DNA from: Folioceros fuciformis
Taxonomy: Eukaryota > Anthocerotophyta > Anthocerotopsida > Anthocerotales
DNA length: 36,832 nt
Direction of reading: 5' to 3'
NCBI GenBank assembly: GCA_049999805.1
Contig: JBNGIO010006082.1
Span: forward strand, 1-36,832
Part shown: one piece after another, positions 11,701-21,359 of the stretch
Position numbering within the stretch: the first letter of the stretch is position 1
Layout: each line of letters opens with the position of its first letter
The notes under the pieces: model-generated
Told to the model about the DNA's origin: nothing
Database searches by the model: none
What the model saw: the letters and a program-made list of their open reading frames with translations, nothing else
Made by a program: the position numbers and the translations under genes

Positions 11701-12078
11701 CGAACGCCACTGGAACCTTAGCTGATCAGCCACTACATTTGCCAATTTTCGCCCCAAAGCCACCGGGCAGGCTCTACACCTTGTTTGGAAAACCGATCCG
11801 GACGAAAGGTAGAACATCTGCACTCAACTCGCTTCCGTCCAGCAATTCTTACGTCAAAGTGGTCAGAAAATGCAATTTTTTGGTCGCATGCAGGCATGCC
11901 TGACCTCTTAACAGACCGAAGGAAGGCCAATGACCTGTACCTACACACAAGAGACCAAGTCGAATCTTCTATTGCTTGGTTATTGGAGAAGCGAAAGCAG
12001 GATCCGTACAGGCAATTCGTCCCACGGTTTCTATACGAAACTACGCGGGGCCAAAAGGCCCCCAGCTTCGAACCATGA
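8717..12078 (+). CDS. PES: Phytyl ester synthase-like acyltransferase (esterase/lipase/thioesterase + LPLAT-like), plastidial
   Basis: PES1/PES2-type proteins of plastoglobules esterify free phytol, and diacylglycerol, with fatty acids released during thylakoid breakdown. Fourteen exons: 8717-9209, 9316-9367, 9460-9515, 9593-9748, 9848-9952, 10047-10153, 10231-10352, 10447-10555, 10646-10779, 10868-11234, 11317-11430, 11512-11597, 11699-11808, 11894-12078. All junctions are GT-AG and phases agree, giving 731 aa (Arabidopsis PES1 about 704). ATG 8717 opens a Ser/Arg-rich transit peptide. Domain 1 is an alpha/beta hydrolase: CPDLIKSDSGPPRWFTPLEC, LLFLPGMDGTGWGL, and the nucleophile elbow VGDSLGGSLAL. 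Domain 2 is acyltransferase-like: VGNHSFMGLDIALF, RGLAHPALF, SILLYPGGAREATHRK, FGATIIPFGVVGGDDI, PPGRLYTLFGKPI. The end DPYRQFVPRFLYETTRG is family-typical. The substrate is inferred from the family. No disabling change seen. Confidence 0.95.
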
Positions 12079-13455
12079 TGCGTCGAACCATATTTTCTAG
12101 CACCATCCAGTGATAATGTGTCATTGGGGAAACGTGTTCTCATGTTGTGCAGACGGGTCGTTGGCGGAGATGATTTTCAATAATAGGACGTAGAATCTCG
12201 AGCCCCGGCTCCGCAAAAAAAGGTCTCCTCACTCTACACCACGATATGTCGGAGAGACTTACTCCAAACTACTATACAGTAAAGGACATGGAGACATCAT
12301 AAATTATGGTATTATGAGATAATAATATTTATTGTTAAAATAATGAGATAAAATATTATGAGAACTAGATGGACTGAATCATTTTGGTAGGACATCGAAT
12401 AATAATAACCTCTAATACAATGGAAGGCCTCGAATACACGCAGGGTCAACATTTTGTCCTTGTTCGTGCCTTCATTAGATTAATCTTTAAGCAGTAAATT
12501 AAAAATATTAATTAATAAAAGCTTTGATGTTATTTCTTAGCTATTAGCTTATTTATTAATGGAAAAATATTAGACTAAAAATAAAAATTATAATGCTAAA
12601 ACTCATTTATAGAACAATTAATTTTTATAAGTTCTAAATATAGTTAGTTTCATTTTAAAAAATAGTCAACGAATGATAAACAAAACAAGCACCATAGTTA
12701 CATAGCATCTCCAACAAAGCAAATATGATAACTATGTATATACATAGATTTTTTTATTTTCACTTTAACATCTTCTCGATGTTGGTTCGTACTTACCCCA
12801 TAGGCAACAACGGAACTTAGTCATCTTCTATGGTTTCTTGCCCTCCTTAAGACTCGATCCTTGGAGCACATGGGTTTGTCCATTTTTTTTATAATAATGT
12901 TGCTCTTATTTCTAATATTTATTTATATGAAAATAAAAATAAGATAGATATAGTTAGGTCACCTGCCAACGTAAATATAAACTAATTGGAACCAGGAAGT
13001 CCATTTAGGTAATTTTGCAAGCGTAGCGCATAAATATCATTGTTGTTGCATATGAGCACTAGGTGTGTATATATGTATAGGAGTCCTGCACGGTTAACTG
13101 TCCAGCCTTCCCGCGCTTCCTCCGAGTCAGTATTCGCGATTCGGATTCCCACGAGCGTGGGAAGCGAGCCAGGGCCGTTGAGGTCGACCGCCTGCAGTAG
13201 GAGCTCAATTGCGGAATTGCCTGCGGGGAGGTTGGACAATTTTGTGAGGCAATTTGATCATCCCGATGATTGATGTGTTCGATTGGACCAGCGTGTCTGG
13301 TGAGGGGGATGAGGACCTCTGCGCTTGTGGTGTGACCGTTTCGTGTTTTGACGCTGCAGCTTGATTGGCACTGCGCTAGGTGCTGCTCCTGTTGCGGAAC
13401 CACGAGGAGGAAGAATTGATGTGATCCCTGGAGAGGTTTTGTGATTGTCGTGAGG
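12079..13455. other. AT-rich spacer between two head-to-tail genes
   Basis: No gene. 12290-13020 is strongly AT-rich with many short A/T runs and is unlike the flanks. GC content rises again from about 13080. A TATATATGTATA stretch at about 13067-13078 is a possible TATA element for the downstream RRM gene, leaving a 5' UTR of up to about 360 bp. This is weak evidence. Confidence 0.45.
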
Positions 13456-16026
13456 ATGTCACTTCACGTGGGAAATCTCTCCCGGCATGTGCAGAAAACG
13501 GATCTGGAATCGGTGTTCGGAAGGTTTGGAACATGTCAGGTCTACATGAAGGAGGGATACGCGTTTGCCAAGTTCCTCGACTTCGGGAATGCGGAGAGAG
13601 CGCTCCAGGAGCTGGTGGGGAAACCTTTGTTCAACGGCCATCCTAGCATCTCGTGGTCCAAAAACCAGCCAGGTCAGCCGAGGAGGTATGCAAACGGGGA
13701 TCATGTAAGGGGAAACATCGGGCCCTGGCCCGGAGTGCAATTTCCGAGCCAGGCTCAAGCTCAGACTCAGGCCCAGGCCCAGGCTCAGGCGCAGGTTCAG
13801 GGGCAGGCTCAGGCTCAGGAGCAGGCGCAGGCCTCGGGCTTTGTTGCAGATGCAAGCCGCACGGATGACGCGGAGAAAGGCGGGAAGGCTGTTCACGATC
13901 AAGGTAGCTGGCAATCTGCGATGGCGGACGGGGATGAGTTTCAATCCGTTTGGGATCGGGCTGATTTGGAGGAGCGGGTGGACTTGGAGCTGGAGGACGA
14001 GGAATTGGATGTGGTCTTCATGGACAAGGCAAACAACTTACACCGACATCAACCGCAGCAGGAGAAGAGTGGGACTGGAGCAGGGGAGGTGACGACTGGA
14101 ATTTGCTCCCCTGCAAATGGTTTGGTGCAGCTGCAGTCCAGTTCCACCCCGGGTACTTCCAAAAACGACGCTCTTACAAATGCGGAAAAGTGGAGAGGCC
14201 CGTCTGTGCCTCCTGCTGCCGACGGAGAACGACGCGGCCAAGACTTTGGGGGCAGGGAGCCCGGGGTAGGTCAGCCTCGCCGCACTCGCTGGTCTCCAAG
14301 CAGACCAGGGTGGCGGGAGTGCTCCCACTGTGGAAAGCCTGGCCACACCGTGAAGTATTGTAGACTCCTTGGTAATGGTCCCCTTCATTTCAATGCTGAG
14401 AGGCAGAATTGGGGGAACAACCGGAGCTACGTTCCAAGAGGCGACCTCAGGGATGACAGGCGTGACAGCAAGGGTGGCCACAAGGAAAGGGAGAACGAGC
14501 AGTCGTGGGAGAAGGGGAATGACAGGGATAAGGATGCCATTGGGGACGACTGGAGGCATCGAAGGCAGAGGGAGGAGGAGTTGGTGAGCAATGGTGAGCG
14601 TAAAAGAAGATCAGAGGAAGGTGAAATCACGGACCATTGCACATCCGTAAGCAGGAGTAATAAGTCAAGACGAAGTCCGAGCCCTGTGGAGAGTAAGAGC
14701 AGTGGTAGTCACCCGAGGCGTGATTTCAGGAGAGGTGGTGGAAGGTCTAGAGATAGCTCTTCGAGTTCAGAGGCTTACCGGATGCAAGGAAGTAACAAAA
14801 GGTCCCTCACGAGAATTCCATCATCTGCGTCGAGGTCACAGACGAAGACTTACTCCGCGCGACAATCTGAACAGGAGTCTCCGCCTTGGAAGAGAGTTAA
14901 AGCCTCGACGTCCCGTTCGTCTTCCGAGTCCGAATCTCGGTCTCTTGGTCGTTCTCCTCCTACTTCTGATTGCCACAGGACCGTGTCCCCACCCTCGAAG
15001 GGAACCCATTCGAGGTCTTATTCCCCGGCTTCCATTTCTTTGGCTGGGTCTAGGTCAGGGTCACACACTTCTAGGTCAGGTTCATCTGACCAGCATGCGG
15101 CAAGTATGCACCTTATATGTGAAGTGATGTCTAGAAAGGATGCTGAAGTAGAAAACGGTAGACCTGATGTACAGGCATGCAAACGTATGGACAGGGAGGG
15201 CACAAAGCTAGCAATTCAGCCTGTGACACCCTCTTCTGGAATGGTTGTTGAGAGGGGACCAGTGGTGGATCGTCCGAAAATATCGCACAAGGGTGCAGAA
15301 GGTAGGGAAAGGCGGACAGTTGATGAAAAATCAAGGTACTTCAGAAACACTGGAAGGAGGCATGAGGATGTAGTGTTGAAGAAGGATCATGGGAACAACG
15401 ACGACATGGCGGGTAAAGAGGAGAACATACCAAGAATGCGAGCGTACGACACGATGAATTGCAGGGAAAAGCCGTCGCGTGGTGCGTCATGGAATGAGGA
15501 GTTGGAGAACGCGGCTGGAGACAGGGAACTTTCAGGTCGAAGCAGCAAGGAACCAGAAAGCCTGGAGGTTGTCTATGGTAACTGCCAACTGTATTCAAGT
15601 CCTGACAGATGCGCAGCTTTTACGTTAGGAGAACACCTCAAGGTTCAGACAAAATCATCGGAAGAGATGGTGGACCAATGGCTAGAGTCTCCTCGAACTC
15701 ATGATACTAGTGGCGCTCCACATAATCCCAGTGTCATCGAACATCAAAAAAATGAACAAGGACTCGCTGAGGTGTATAACCAATCAAGGGTGCTGCCATT
15801 GAAGTTTCCTGGAGACGTTGCTGAAAGCTATGGCGCAGCTCGGTGTTGGCCTCAAGAAGCTGTGGTGTACAGACGTGTGAGTAAAGGACCAATCAGTATA
15901 GAGAATTATAAGCGACGGGCAACCCAAAATGCAGTGTTTGGGATTGAGGACTTATTTGTGCGCAGTAGCAGTTCCTGGTGGGAAAGGGACTCTGAAGGCA
16001 ATCTTCTAGAGCCCGACCGTATCTGA
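13456..16026 (+). CDS. Large SR-like RNA-binding protein: RRM, CCHC zinc knuckle, RS region
   Basis: Single-exon gene, 856 aa from ATG 13456 (MSLHVGNLSRHV). The frame is open to 13441 but without another ATG. An RRM occupies residues 1-75: RNP2-like LHVGNL, then RNP1-like EGYAFAKF, as in plant SR proteins. Residues about 96-127 are a Gln/Ala repeat built from CAGGC(T/C) units. A single CCHC knuckle lies near residue 289 (C-SH-C-GKPG-H-TVKY-C). From about residue 330 the protein is charged and then rich in Arg/Ser (for example SRSNKSRRSPSP, SSSESESRSLGRSPP), the usual mark of splicing factors. The C-terminus is ordered again (GPISIENYKRR, ATQNAVFGIEDLF). Function is inferred: nuclear, pre-mRNA splicing or RNA processing. 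It has the RRM-knuckle-RS order of the RSZ/RS2Z SR families but is several times longer and has only one knuckle, so I do not assign a named orthologue. Confidence 0.9.
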   Translation: MSLHVGNLSRHVQKTDLESVFGRFGTCQVYMKEGYAFAKFLDFGNAERALQELVGKPLFNGHPSISWSKNQPGQPRRYANGDHVRGNIGPWPGVQFPSQAQAQTQAQAQAQAQVQGQAQAQEQAQASGFVADASRTDDAEKGGKAVHDQGSWQSAMADGDEFQSVWDRADLEERVDLELEDEELDVVFMDKANNLHRHQPQQEKSGTGAGEVTTGICSPANGLVQLQSSSTPGTSKNDALTNAEKWRGPSVPPAADGERRGQDFGGREPGVGQPRRTRWSPSRPGWRECSHCGKPGHTVKYCRLLGNGPLHFNAERQNWGNNRSYVPRGDLRDDRRDSKGGHKERENEQSWEKGNDRDKDAIGDDWRHRRQREEELVSNGERKRRSEEGEITDHCTSVSRSNKSRRSPSPVESKSSGSHPRRDFRRGGGRSRDSSSSSEAYRMQGSNKRSLTRIPSSASRSQTKTYSARQSEQESPPWKRVKASTSRSSSESESRSLGRSPPTSDCHRTVSPPSKGTHSRSYSPASISLAGSRSGSHTSRSGSSDQHAASMHLICEVMSRKDAEVENGRPDVQACKRMDREGTKLAIQPVTPSSGMVVERGPVVDRPKISHKGAEGRERRTVDEKSRYFRNTGRRHEDVVLKKDHGNNDDMAGKEENIPRMRAYDTMNCREKPSRGASWNEELENAAGDRELSGRSSKEPESLEVVYGNCQLYSSPDRCAAFTLGEHLKVQTKSSEEMVDQWLESPRTHDTSGAPHNPSVIEHQKNEQGLAEVYNQSRVLPLKFPGDVAESYGAARCWPQEAVVYRRVSKGPISIENYKRRATQNAVFGIEDLFVRSSSSWWERDSEGNLLEPDRI

Positions 16027-16342
16027 GGGAAGCAGTCAGGGCTAAACAGTAACTGAAAGATTTCCTGGGAAAGCAAAGACAGGAGCGGGATCTTCGTAGG
16101 CATTCCAACTGGTATTTCCAAGTTAAATGTGTTAGTTCTGCGTCGAAATAGTTGCTCCTGACTAACTGTTCGAGGGCACGTGGTTACCCTGCTTCGCCTC
16201 CGCCTTAATAGACCCCGTTGTAAGCTGTTGACAAGTGTATGGACACTATTTTAAAGGTGGGGAAGGACCCTCCTTGTTCTTTGTTTTGTTTTGTTTTTAG
16301 GATTCCTTTGCTATCAAACAACTACACGCAGCTTGTGTAGTG

Positions 16343-16501
16343 CAAGAGATGCACATTATTGAGAGATGTAGGACACAATTAATATCAACTTCAGAGAGAT
16401 GTATCAACTTCAGAGAGATGCACATTATTGGGAATTGTAGCAACAAATTGAATATCAACTTCAAAGAGATGCACATTATTGGGAGTTGTAGCAACAAATT
16501 G
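16343..16501 (-). repeat. 51-bp tandem repeat array, minus orientation
   Basis: About three diverged copies of a 51-bp unit. On the plus strand the unit contains GAGATGCACATTATTGGGA, then GTAGCAACAAATTGAATATC. The same unit recurs in opposite orientation from about 16706, so the two arrays could pair in a transcript. Confidence 0.85.
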
Positions 16502-16705
16502 TCTAAGGGTTGAGAACCATACATTGTGTTGTTACAGTTCACTATGTAAAGATTTTGGAGAAAGAATCTAGAAAATCTTCAATATGGTTTTGTTGTCCTT
16601 TGTCAACCCTTTATGCATTATGAGGTGATGAAGATCTTATTGTAACGATCCTCTATAAAGTTGGTAGCTTCCATTTTTGGAAACAACCTCAGACCTATCT
16701 AGTAT

Positions 16706-17110
16706 TGTGAAGTTAATATTCAATTTGTTGCTACAACTTCCAGTCATATGCACATCTCTAAAGTTGACATTCAATTTGTTCTCTCAAGATGATATTCAAT
16801 TTGGTGCAACATGTCCCAATAATGTGCATCTCTTTGAAGTTAATATTCAATTTGTTGCTACAACACCCAATAATGTGCATCTCTCTGAAGGTGATATTCA
16901 ATTTGCTCTATGAAGCCGATATTCAATCTGTTGCTACAACTCCNNNNNNNNNNTATTCAATCTGTTGCTACAACTCCCAATAATGTGCATCTCTCTGAAG
17001 TTGATATTCAATGTGTTGCTACATCTCCCAATAATGTGCATCTCTCTAAAGTTAATATTCAATTTGTTGCTACTACTCCCAATAATGTGCATCTCTTTGA
17101 AGTTAAATCT
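16706..17110 (+). repeat. 51-bp tandem repeat array, plus orientation
   Basis: About seven to eight copies of a 51-bp unit containing AATGTGCATCTCTCTGAAG followed by ATTCAATTTGTTGCTACAAC. Copies are 80-95% alike by eye and the first are the most diverged. 51 is a multiple of three and one frame stays open through most copies (period 17 residues, NNVHLSEVDIQFVATTP), but no start, domain or splice context suggests a gene. A 10-N gap (16944-16953) interrupts it. Confidence 0.9.
16944..16953. other. Assembly gap, 10 N
   Basis: Short run of N inside the 51-bp array. The 24 bases on each side are identical to each other. Confidence 0.99.
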
Positions 17111-17182
17111 ATCATCAATCTTCCTTAGCACTTGACAATTCCAGACACTCACACTTCAACATGCACCAAATTTCCACACAAT

Positions 17183-17315
17183 CCTCTCCTTGGGACACAC
17201 AATCCCCTCACAGGCCACACATGCCTCTCCTTGGGACACACAGTTCCCTCATGGGTCACACAGGCTTCTCCCTGGGACACAATCCCCTCACAAGCTACAC
17301 ATGCCTCTCCTCAAG
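17183..17315. repeat. 41-bp tandem repeat
   Basis: Copies begin with C(C/T)TCTCC at 17183, 17224, 17265 and 17304 (periods 41, 41, 39). The shared core is GGGACACA, then CCCTCA, then CACA. It follows the 51-bp array directly. Confidence 0.85.
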
Positions 17316-18126
17316 ATAAAATACGATTGGGTTATGCAACGAAGTGAGAAAAGGAAAAATAACAGTCGCACGGCTCACAAGAGTTTTGCAAAATTGTGAT
17401 CCCTCTTGGCTCTCCAAGGGTTTTGCGAAACTCGCATTCCCACCCTGACCTTCTATAGAAATTCCTCTCCCTCATTAGTGCAGAGCACCCTTCTCCACTA
17501 GCCAACCCACTTGCGGAGCTTGGTCACACAACTCTTGACCACCCAGGGATCTTCCTGGTCCTCTTGTGATGAGAGGACAGCATACCAAATCAGAGCTTCA
17601 TCGATTGGATGATTCCAACCCACAATGCACAAATTCAGCACATAGAAGCTCACACCTGAAATTGTCTAAAGGGCGAGACACAACAAGGTCTCTTATACAT
17701 CAGGACTCGAACTACCATTACTCCCGCAGCCTTTTAAAGTCTAAGAAATAGCGAAGCCACCATGGCCCGCTTCTAAAGTCAGTATTAACTTCCTATCTTC
17801 TAATCTAATAAAAAATCCTAACCTAGCGTGTCTCCTAGATTAGCGTGCTCGCCTTTGTTGCGGCCTTCTAGGCCTCCGGTCCTTGGGTTTGTAAATACGG
17901 TAATAGTAATAATCTCATATTAGAAAGAGGTATTAAGTGCCCTTATATAGGCTTACATAAAGCAGTTCGTAACTGCTGCTATATAACTATTTTAATAAAA
18001 CTACTTAAACTGCTTAAACTGTTTTCTTATATTAGCCCTAGCGAAACGTGCCCTAAAACTCAAGTTTACTGGCGTGTGTGTAAAAACGACTGCGCGTCAA
18101 TAGGGTATGCCCCTTGCCCTCCTACC
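17316..18126. other. Spacer, no gene recognised
   Basis: 17316-17800 is mixed-composition sequence with short frames only. 17800-18080 is AT-rich and begins with CTAATCTAATAAAAAATCC. It shows no terminal repeats or coding motifs I can recognise, though the composition suggests old repeat DNA. Confidence 0.4.
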
Positions 18127-19560
18127 TCAATGCTGATTCGACAAATCTTTCCACAACACCTCCACTTCACTCCCGCTGTCCGCTGGTTGCTCTCTCCTCC
18201 CAAGGAATTCCCTCCGTACATGTCCTCTACCTAGATCCTCTTGCTCTTCATCACTGGACAGCCATATCCTATGTTCTTCCATCCATGTTCTTATCTCCTC
18301 CTCCGTCATTTCTTCCAGCCTCACTTGTGAAGGGTATGCTCTAGCCCCCACTCGTAGGAACCACTGATAACACCCAGTGGCAATTACGATGTGCAACCAG
18401 TAGTTCCTGCCCTCTCTTGTTCCAACCACCACATACACATTTAGAGTGAGCACCCGCTCACCATGCAACGGGAAGCCAAGGACATGAGTGTCCTCATCCC
18501 TATGTCGCAACACAATATGGCCCTCTACTAAAGAAGTCCTTACCCTCTCCTCCTGCTGACAGTCCTAGGGTGGCTACCTCCTATATTCCAGGGGATTTGC
18601 ATCCCCCCCCTACCATGGTTCCAATGGTGGCTAGTTCCACTACTTTCGTTCCTCCTTCCACCACAGTGTTTGGTTCAGCCAATGCAATTCCTGCTTTGGC
18701 AACTGTGGCTGACTCCGCAATGGTGGTTGATTTGGCCATTGCGGTGGCTAAACCCTTCCCCTTCTTCAGTCTCCCTGCCTCACCCTTGACTCTTGCCCTA
18801 GCGCCATCCCGCTCTCTTTTATATCTTTCGGCTAGCTTTTTGAATCTCTCCAACAGCGCCACTGGCTCCTGAGCCCAGGAAATCTCATTATGAAGCTTGT
18901 TAATTGTGGCATGGGCTGCCTTTACTTGATTCACTGGAGCATCTTGCTGAACAGCCATGACTTTTAACTCCTCATGTGCCTTGCTCAGCGATTCCTCACA
19001 TTCGCGCTTAAGGTCTTTTGTTGCTTTCTTCCCGCCTTCAATTTCTCCTTAAGCAGCTTCTCTTGTTGCCCTTGCATATTGAGCCAGGCCTCACCTCCCT
19101 AGGCTTCATAAGCACGGCCACTGCAGCTTTCAGGGTTTTCTTCCTCTGAAGGTCGATTACCAGTCCCCCATGCTCAGCCTCCTTTCGTCCATACACCATC
19201 CAGAAGAGTTTCGGGTTCCAGTCCTATAGTCTTTGCCTTAGGTCTCCTTCCAACAATTTAGCCTTCAGATGCCAGGCACACTCTTACACCAATGTTGGGC
19301 TGTCATAACACCACTTTTTCTCCATAAATTCCAGATCCAACTCTTGCACAAGGCCACTAGCTCGAACCTTCCAGCGGTCCATGTTGGGCCATTGAGCAGC
19401 CACAATTACCGCTGCGGCTTGAGGTGCCATCCTGGCTTGTTTCTTCCAATTTTCTCCTTCGATAGTCCTTTGTCCCGTTCCGGGGTGTTTCCCTCCTCTT
19501 CGCTCCTATCTTCCTTCTGGTTCAATCTCCTAGCCATACGTGCATCACTCTATTCCCTCG
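18127..19560 (-). pseudogene. Decayed coiled-coil ORF region, possibly gag-like part of an unknown repeat element
   Basis: On the minus strand, protein-like segments occur in order but in different frames with stops between them. From the 5' side: MARRLNQKEDRSEEE (about 19544), then LVQELDLEFMEKKW and LFWMVYGRKEAEHGG, then a helical coiled-coil stretch HATINKLHNEISWAQ to LAERYKRERDGARARVKGEA (18958-18581). The last is an acidic segment with HVLGFPLHGERVLTLN, LHIVIATGCYQWFLRV and EEMTEEEIRTWMEEHRIWLS (18513-18127). I recognise no family and see no protease, RT or integrase motif. Position in the repeat-rich block and decay suggest a mobile-element remnant; this is inference. An alternative is a degraded host gene. 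Confidence 0.4.
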
Positions 19561-19622
19561 CCTCCTCCTACTGTAGTACCCCTTCACCTTCTGCTTTCCT
19601 CTGGCTACCTTGCCCCCAAACC

Positions 19623-19722
19623 NNNNNNNNNNNNNNNNNNNNNNNNNNNNNNNNNNNNNNNNNNNNNNNNNNNNNNNNNNNNNNNNNNNNNNNNNNNNNN
19701 NNNNNNNNNNNNNNNNNNNNNN
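19623..19722. other. Assembly gap, 100 N
   Basis: A run of exactly 100 N, a usual placeholder for unknown length. It directly abuts an 8-bp tandem repeat, which probably broke the assembly. Confidence 0.99.
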
Positions 19723-19817
19723 TGAGGATATGAGGATATGAGGATATGAGGATATGAGGATATGAGGATATGAGGATATGAGGATATGAGGATATGAGGA
19801 TATGAGGATATGAGGAT
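19723..19817. repeat. 8-bp microsatellite (TGAGGATA)n
   Basis: Eleven full copies of TGAGGATA plus a partial copy, essentially perfect, starting at the gap edge. True length is unknown because the gap hides one end. Confidence 0.97.
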
Positions 19818-20302
19818 CATAGGCCAATCGAGGGAGGTTCCTGATTGCTATAAGCTAGTTGTTCCATTTGCTAATATCTTGACGAAGGACATTCAATTTT
19901 TGGATGTGGGATGCCCAATGTGACAACTCATGGGAGGAACTAAGATCATTAGAGTTCAAGACGGACTTTCACGAGTGGAGACGGCAATGTATCATCCATG
20001 AGCTTGAAGACAAGTGTAAAGGGGGCAAAGATGGGAGGAACTTGAGGCTAGGGCGGAGGAATTAGACAAGGGCCTCTGTTGGAGAAGGGAAACCAAGCTA
20101 GCAACGTCATTCACCAACATGATGCTTGGATTTCTTAGAAGATGGAGCACCCTACAATGGGAGGTGGATAAGCCAATACGCGAAGTACGGGAGTGAAAGT
20201 GTGTGAGTGGTTGTGGTTGTGACAGTGTGTGCGCAATAATAACCGTGTGGGGTGCAAAAGAGGGTGTGAGATTGTCGAAGTGACACTAGGGGATTGTAGG
20301 AC
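19818..20302. other. Spacer between microsatellite and minisatellite, nothing recognised
   Basis: Mixed-composition sequence with short frames only. 20190-20240 is TGTG-rich. No coding or RNA motif seen. Confidence 0.4.
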
Positions 20303-20362
20303 ATGTCCGCAACATAGGTGTGCCAACTACTAGACACGGTGATAGCTCGTGTCTGCAACATA
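20303..20362 (+). repeat. Left remainder of the 53-bp minisatellite split by the copia element
   Basis: One unit (CGCAACATAGGTGTGCCAAC, then ACTACTAG, then GGTGATAGC) plus the start of the next, ending CTGCAACATA at the LTR edge. It lacks the internal duplicated ACTAGACT found in the right-hand copies. Confidence 0.85.
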
Positions 20363-20534
20363 TGATAATAGGTATGTCTAACCCTAATGTAGGTTAGGTA
20401 TACAGGTCTTAGGTTAGTAGTAGTTTACGGTTGGTAACTGTCTGTCCGGCGCGTATGACAACGTGTCTAACTTGACACAAGACTACAATCTTATGTTGTG
20501 CCTACAATCGCTACGTGGGTAATCTACGTTGTCA
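20363..20534 (+). repeat. 5' LTR, 172 bp
   Basis: Starts TGATAATAGGTATGTC and ends ATCTACGTTGTCA. It holds a single copy of the 50-bp GTGTCCGGCGCGCGTATGAC-type unit and has about 20 bp (GGTTAGGTATACAGGTCTTA region) absent from the 3' LTR. Confidence 0.93.
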
Positions 20535-20547
20535 TGATATCACAGCT
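20535..20547 (+). promoter_or_regulatory. Primer-binding site (initiator Met-tRNA type)
   Basis: TGATATCACAGCT immediately follows the 5' LTR. It differs at two positions from the usual plant copia site TGGTATCAGAGC, complementary to the 3' end of tRNA-iMet. Confidence 0.85.
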
Positions 20548-21359
20548 GGAATCTTCCCAATTCCAGGTCTTATCTTCAGCAATCAAGCCTATTGATCATG
20601 GCGCCTGGATTACATCCACTATGGGTGCCTTTCCACTGAGCCGTGACCAACTTGCACCTACTGGCTCCAAGAACGCACCAACTTCTTGGTGACGTTATTG
20701 CATAGCGAGCCTCTTCCTTTGGCCTGAGCATTGCTACCCTCGTTTTTGTGTTGCTGTTACAAGTGATCTTGGGACTCCAATCCTGGAGAATGTCAACAGC
20801 ACCAGTCAAGGATCAGCAACCATGCCTGGCCTATGAAAGCGGCAACGTCTAGCAAGAAGGGCTAGCAGACAACAAGCAATCCGTGTGTGGGAAGAAGAGT
20901 GGGAGAAGGCTTATCTACGATCTCTGGCCCCCACATGCTGGCAACAGGTTTGGATCAGAATCTGCATCATTTTTGAGCTAATGGCAACAAATATTGTTCA
21001 GGGGTTTCCTGCCTTAGATGGTTACGACTAGAGCCATATTGAAATCTCTGATCTTCTGTGACCAAAATGTTGCTCTCCAGCAATCAGGAAATCCTGTATC
21101 TGCGGCTTCCAACTACAGCAGAATCAACATATCAATACTTGCCCTATCACCTTAAGAGCCTATTTATAAGAGAAAGAGTTCAAAAACCAGCCTATGTAAT
21201 TGGGCAGTATGCCTCTTATTTGCTGTATGATATTCAGTTGGAGTATTCCTTAAGCGAAACACAAGCCTTGAAGGTGAAGCTAGAAGTGTGTAGAGAACCT
21301 GGTCAGCTGACTTCTTGTAAGGCAGACAGGTCCACAGTAAGGCTGTAAATCTCTAAAGC

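Noticed and set aside
16677-17128. 51-bp array as a repeat-protein gene
   Set aside because: No solid start, no splice sites, copies diverge with in-frame stops, and one gap of unknown size; a satellite-like repeat explains it.
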